A stretch of DNA of 64,000 bases from Gracilaria gracilis (taxonomy: Eukaryota > Rhodophyta > Florideophyceae > Gracilariales > Gracilariaceae). The stretch spans positions 62,001 to 126,000 of the forward strand of contig JARGSG010000036.1 of NCBI GenBank assembly GCA_030374805.1, given 5' to 3'. Shown here in pieces: positions 61,022 to 64,000 of the stretch. The notes under the pieces are model-generated. The model had not been told where the DNA came from. It did no database searches and saw only the letters and a list, made by a program, of their open reading frames with translations. How positions within the stretch are numbered: the stretch's first letter is position 1; every line of letters begins with the position of its first letter. The position numbers and the translations under genes were made by a program.

Positions 61022-62176
61022 ATGCTTCTCGGTGCAGGTGTTCTGGAGTTAGAACCGATGGCGGGCGTCTTGTTTATCCCTGTTGATGTCGCGTGCCGCA
61101 TGAGCAATAATGCGAACTCATATGCTTCGTTCAGTGCCCGAGAACGGGATGAAGTGATCCGGCGATACCAACACCGTTTCGTTGAGAAAATTTACATGAG
61201 TCCTGGGCCTATATCGACCATCATTGTCCCAATAATGGTGAACAGGGTTCATTGGGGCGTGCTTCTTGCTGGAAAAGTGCAGAAAAGCAAATGGACAATG
61301 TACTGGGGTGACAGTTTAAACTGGGACTGTCCTCAACCCTGCCGAACTCTAATATGTCGAACGACCGAAACCGCGCGGAAGGAACGAATTGACTGGACAT
61401 ATCCCTCTGAGAATTATATACTGGACGTTTTAGGTTATAATAAGCAAAGTGACAGCTTCAGCTGTGGGGCATACGTACTTTCTATGATGTCCAGGTTCGC
61501 TCGCACCACCGGTCGTATCCCGCTCGCATCCTTTGATGAAGGTCACACTTCGAACCTCACCGAACAATATCGTTGGGCATGTGCCCAAGCTCGTGTTGAG
61601 ACTGTGATTAGCCTTTCTAATGTTCTCCCCATCAGCGACGAACGCGCGGTAGATGAGCTACAGATGAAGAACAGGGAGAGAGTGTATGCGGCGCGACACA
61701 GGACGAGTTCCGGTTCTACACCTCATCATGGTGTTTCGCAATCACCCATGGTTCAATCCGGAAGAACGGGAGGTCAGGGCGATGAAGGCAATGTAAAGAG
61801 GACGGGTAGGGCTACGAAGAGTGCTACAGACAACTTGGAGGACACTGAGAGCAGTGATATTCGTGGCCGAGGGACAGAGGTTCTACCCGATGATTCTCGT
61901 TCAGAACAAGATGCACGAAGGGGAACTGAAAAGACTGGTGAGAAGCGTAGGAAGCTTGCCGCCGAGGTCAACGTGTTTGATTTGCCAGGTTATGTTGTGG
62001 GGCTATGTGAGGAGGAGGGGTATGAGTATGGCGTGCAGTTTTGTAAGCAGGTAACACGTTTTAAAGTGTACCGCCTGAACGCAAGGCTTAGATGTCTTAA
62101 CTACAAACAAAGACCTCCAGGCTGCGGGTGCAGAGCGGCGTTCATGGCTAAAGCTCGTAGAGATAGAACGGGCTGA
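61022..62176 (+). CDS. MULE-3 Ulp1/C48-like protease running into the transposase zinc finger
   Basis: 384 residues. The C48 set is present: His77 (RVHWGVL), Asp97 (YWGDSLNW), Gln142 and Cys148 (KQSDSFSCGAYV). After an acidic/basic linker the same frame enters a WRKY/FAR1-like zinc finger (LRCLNYKQRPPGCGCRAAF), which in MULE-2 belongs to the transposase ORF. No stop separates protease and transposase here. The frame ends at TGA 62174-62176, overlapping the ATG of the next frame (TGATG). The zinc finger's His pair (VHNH) lies in that next frame, so a frameshift has cut the domain. It supports a fused protease-transposase ancestor. Confidence 0.8.
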   Translation: MLLGAGVLELEPMAGVLFIPVDVACRMSNNANSYASFSARERDEVIRRYQHRFVEKIYMSPGPISTIIVPIMVNRVHWGVLLAGKVQKSKWTMYWGDSLNWDCPQPCRTLICRTTETARKERIDWTYPSENYILDVLGYNKQSDSFSCGAYVLSMMSRFARTTGRIPLASFDEGHTSNLTEQYRWACAQARVETVISLSNVLPISDERAVDELQMKNRERVYAARHRTSSGSTPHHGVSQSPMVQSGRTGGQGDEGNVKRTGRATKSATDNLEDTESSDIRGRGTEVLPDDSRSEQDARRGTEKTGEKRRKLAAEVNVFDLPGYVVGLCEEEGYEYGVQFCKQVTRFKVYRLNARLRCLNYKQRPPGCGCRAAFMAKARRDRTG

Positions 62177-64000
62177 TGGTGAGCTTTTCTGGCGTGCACA
62201 ACCATCGAAGGCTCGGCGCAGACGGGCGAAGAAAGAAAGAGAAGCGGAGAAAGGCTGTGAGGGACGCGATAGAGAAGAACTGTCCCTCAGACTTTCGTGT
62301 ACCTTTCATTCACTTTATACCACCAGCCCTGAAGAGTTGCGCTGAGGAAGCCGGTGGTGACCACGACGACGATTTCATGAAGGACGTGATCCCTGTTCGT
62401 CCAGGAAGCGTAATGGACTGGCTCTCCGGAGATGGATTGCAGCGTCAGGACGGCGAGTATATGCATACTCAGGAAGTGCGGGTGTGTAGTGACGTTGAAG
62501 TTATAGATGTAGAGGCTGAGATGGCAGCAGGAGCAGGACATGGAAGGAGAATTGCATCAACTTCAAAAGACGATGGTACTGCATCTGCAGATAGTTCGGT
62601 TGTTGACGTTACCAAGGAGTACCAAAAGGCGAAGAACTCACAGAGTATTAAGGTCCCGGTAAGTTATGCTTTATTGAAAGTTTGACAACATACAATGTAC
62701 TACCAAAGTTATTCTAACACGTCACAAAGCCTTCGTCACCATCTGTCTTCCGTTCCATACCGCAGCAATTTCCCTCAGAAGGTAATGAAGCACCGGGCGG
62801 TGGGCAGGGAGACGAGCGGCAAGGAGACGACGGGCAGGCAGTGCACAGGGAAGGAGAGGACGGAAATGCAGAGCACAGTCCGGGAGAGCACAGGCAGGAA
62901 GAGCACAGTCCGGAAGAGCACAGGCAGGGACACGACGCGCAGGGAGAGCACAGGGAGGAAGGGGAGGGACGGAGTACTACGGAGAGTACCGCCGAGGTAT
63001 CGGATATCTCAACGTATATAGAGCACTACACAGAGGAGGAATGCGTCAGACGCATGTTTCTTGCGTATCTTGAGCAAATGGAAATGTCTCACTCGCAAGA
63101 TTTGCTACAGCACCTCCTATACATTGCTGATGGCTACGGGTTCAAGTTGTCTATTAGGGACTCCAAATACGTAGAGTATGAAGGGCGGAAGGTGTTACAA
63201 CGCGGGTATCTGACGTGCTCCCTCCAGAACCATGAACAGTACAAATGTTCGTACGTCTTTAAGGTCCGAAGAGTACGCGTTACTGACTCAAACCCTCAGC
63301 AATATGCTTTTTCCCCCAATTTCTCCAGGGCGTGTCACAATCACGAGTGTAACAGAAGCTCCCTTCAGAACAAGATGACCCCAGATATGGTTAAGGAGGC
63401 CCACCATCTACAACAAACACTTCATCTCCGGTACGGCACGGTTTTAAGTCTGGTGGAGGAGAACTTTGGCGTGAGGATCGATAAAACTGCGTTTCGACGA
63501 CGTCTGAAGTATATATCAGATTCACGCTATCCGAAAGAGAAAGAATGTCTCCGGCTCTATCAGAATCTGATACAGCTACAGTCAGAGAATGAGTTGAACA
63601 GGGTTTATTGTAGTCGTGGTAGTAATGATGGGCTTCAATTTGTTGCCTGGTGTCTACACCAATGGAGAACGGATTACGAATCGTTTGGTATAGTTCCTGG
63701 TGTCTCCATCGACTGCAAAGCCGTAGCCAACCGTTTCAATCTCCCTCTAATTACTGTCAATGGACTTGACAACAATGGAAATCTCACTACATACTTCATG
63801 GGCTACATTGAGAATGAAACGGAAGAGAGCTTTCTCTGGTTCCTACGACGATTCAAAGAGTGTGTCCGAGTATCTCCCAGCATGTTTGCTGTAGATCAGT
63901 GTGCTGCGCTCATTGGAGCACTGCGACAATTGTTCCCGTTTTCTTCCATAACGTTGGATGACTGGCACTTAAACAAAAACCAATCTATCAACACGGAACG
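62176..64000 (+). CDS. MULE-3 transposase (one predicted intron, 3' end outside the window)
   Basis: Exon 1 (62176-62658) begins VSFSGVHNHRRLG, the second half of the zinc finger, and continues into an acidic linker. A 71-nt intron (62659-62729; GTAAGT, CTAAC, AAAG) joins it, phase 0, to a frame open to the window end. That frame encodes an RQEEHS-like Glu/His repeat, a second Cys/His region (GYLTCSLQNHEQYKCSY...ACHNHECNRSS) and the start of the DDE core: GVSIDCKAVANRF (first Asp), FAVDQCAAL (second Asp), DDWHLNKNQ. It aligns with MULE-2 across the MULE-2 frameshift point without interruption. The first Met is probably not a true start, given the overlap with the upstream frame. Confidence 0.82.
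62659..62729 (+). other. predicted intron in MULE-3 transposase
   Basis: 71 nt, GTAAGT donor, TTCTAACACG branch point, CACAAAG acceptor. Without splicing the frame stops at 62683-62685. Confidence 0.7.

Larger units (their letters stand above)
60217..64000 (+). mobile_element. MULE-3, Ulp1-bearing Mutator-like element, cut by the window end
   Basis: Carries the same gene order as MULE-2 (Ulp1 protease, zinc fingers, DDE transposase). The left end is placed at about 60217 because GGGTCCAGGCAAATCTACG resembles the MULE-2 terminus GGCTAGAGGCAAATCTACA. The right end and target duplication are outside the window. Confidence 0.8.

Noticed and set aside
1..64000. Reassigned stop codons (TAA/TAG read as sense)
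   Set aside because: Host genes terminate cleanly at TAA, TAG or TGA, and the in-frame stops are confined to transposons and pseudogenes.
1..64000. CRISPR arrays, rRNA genes, bacterial operons
   Set aside because: None seen; the gene content and introns are eukaryotic.

Overview
This is a stretch of eukaryotic nuclear DNA. Spliceosomal introns of about 70-80 nt (GTAAG/GTACG donor, CTAAC-like branch point, CAG/AAG acceptor), Ty3/gypsy and Mutator-like (MULE) transposons, and eukaryote-only host genes (RanGAP-like, EMC7-like, PNKP, RING/RCR ubiquitin ligase) rule out a prokaryote. Mostly intronless, tightly packed host genes in islands between transposon blocks, and RanGAP leucine-rich repeats resembling the plant type but without a WPP domain, suggest an alga. 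A florideophyte red alga is my best guess, but that is inference.

Layout. 1-9438: a decayed minus-strand Ty3/gypsy element (Gag, PR-RT, RNase H, integrase; broken by in-frame stops and frameshifts) and flanking non-coding DNA. 9439-14751: a nearly intact MULE (MULE-1) with two 1073-bp terminal inverted repeats, a 9-bp target duplication and a SWIM-finger transposase split by one in-frame TAA. 14801-21391: a second MULE (MULE-2) with ~250-bp inverted repeats, a perfect 9-bp target duplication, a Ulp1-type (C48) cysteine protease gene and a large two-zinc-finger/DDE/SWIM transposase. 21392-34650: a degenerate zone with another Ulp1 fragment, a cluster of three aminoglycoside-phosphotransferase-like (APH-fold) genes (one intact, one carrying an internal inversion, one decayed), an ATTGCAAT-rich repeat tract and little else. 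34654-45027: host island 1, with an auxin-efflux-carrier-family transporter (two introns), a 1081-aa phosphatase-kinase-RNA ligase, a 502-aa RING/RCR-type E3 with a C-terminal FBA-like domain, and a DMT/EamA transporter with a long proline-rich N-terminus. 45541-51129: a young Ty3/gypsy insertion whose single Gag-Pol frame starts inside the 5' LTR and lacks integrase. 51634-59764: host island 2, with a small secreted/membrane protein, a tail-anchored RanGAP-like LRR protein, EMC7, PNKP, and two NYN (Regnase-like) proteins of which one has lost its acidic active site. 60217-64000: a third Ulp1-bearing MULE (MULE-3), cut by the window end.

How things fit together. The three most unusual points are: (i) the MULE-2/MULE-3 family, in which the Ulp1 protease lies in the same reading frame as the transposase and in MULE-3 runs into its zinc-finger domain without a stop; (ii) the compact RCR E3 fused to an FBA-like domain, which keeps the MYCBP2-type relay cysteines; (iii) a RanGAP-like protein with a C-terminal membrane anchor and no arginine at the usual ungapped catalytic position. 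Two nucleic-acid end-repair genes (the trifunctional phosphatase-kinase-ligase and PNKP) lie about 15 kb apart. All family assignments come from motifs read by eye; no database search was run.
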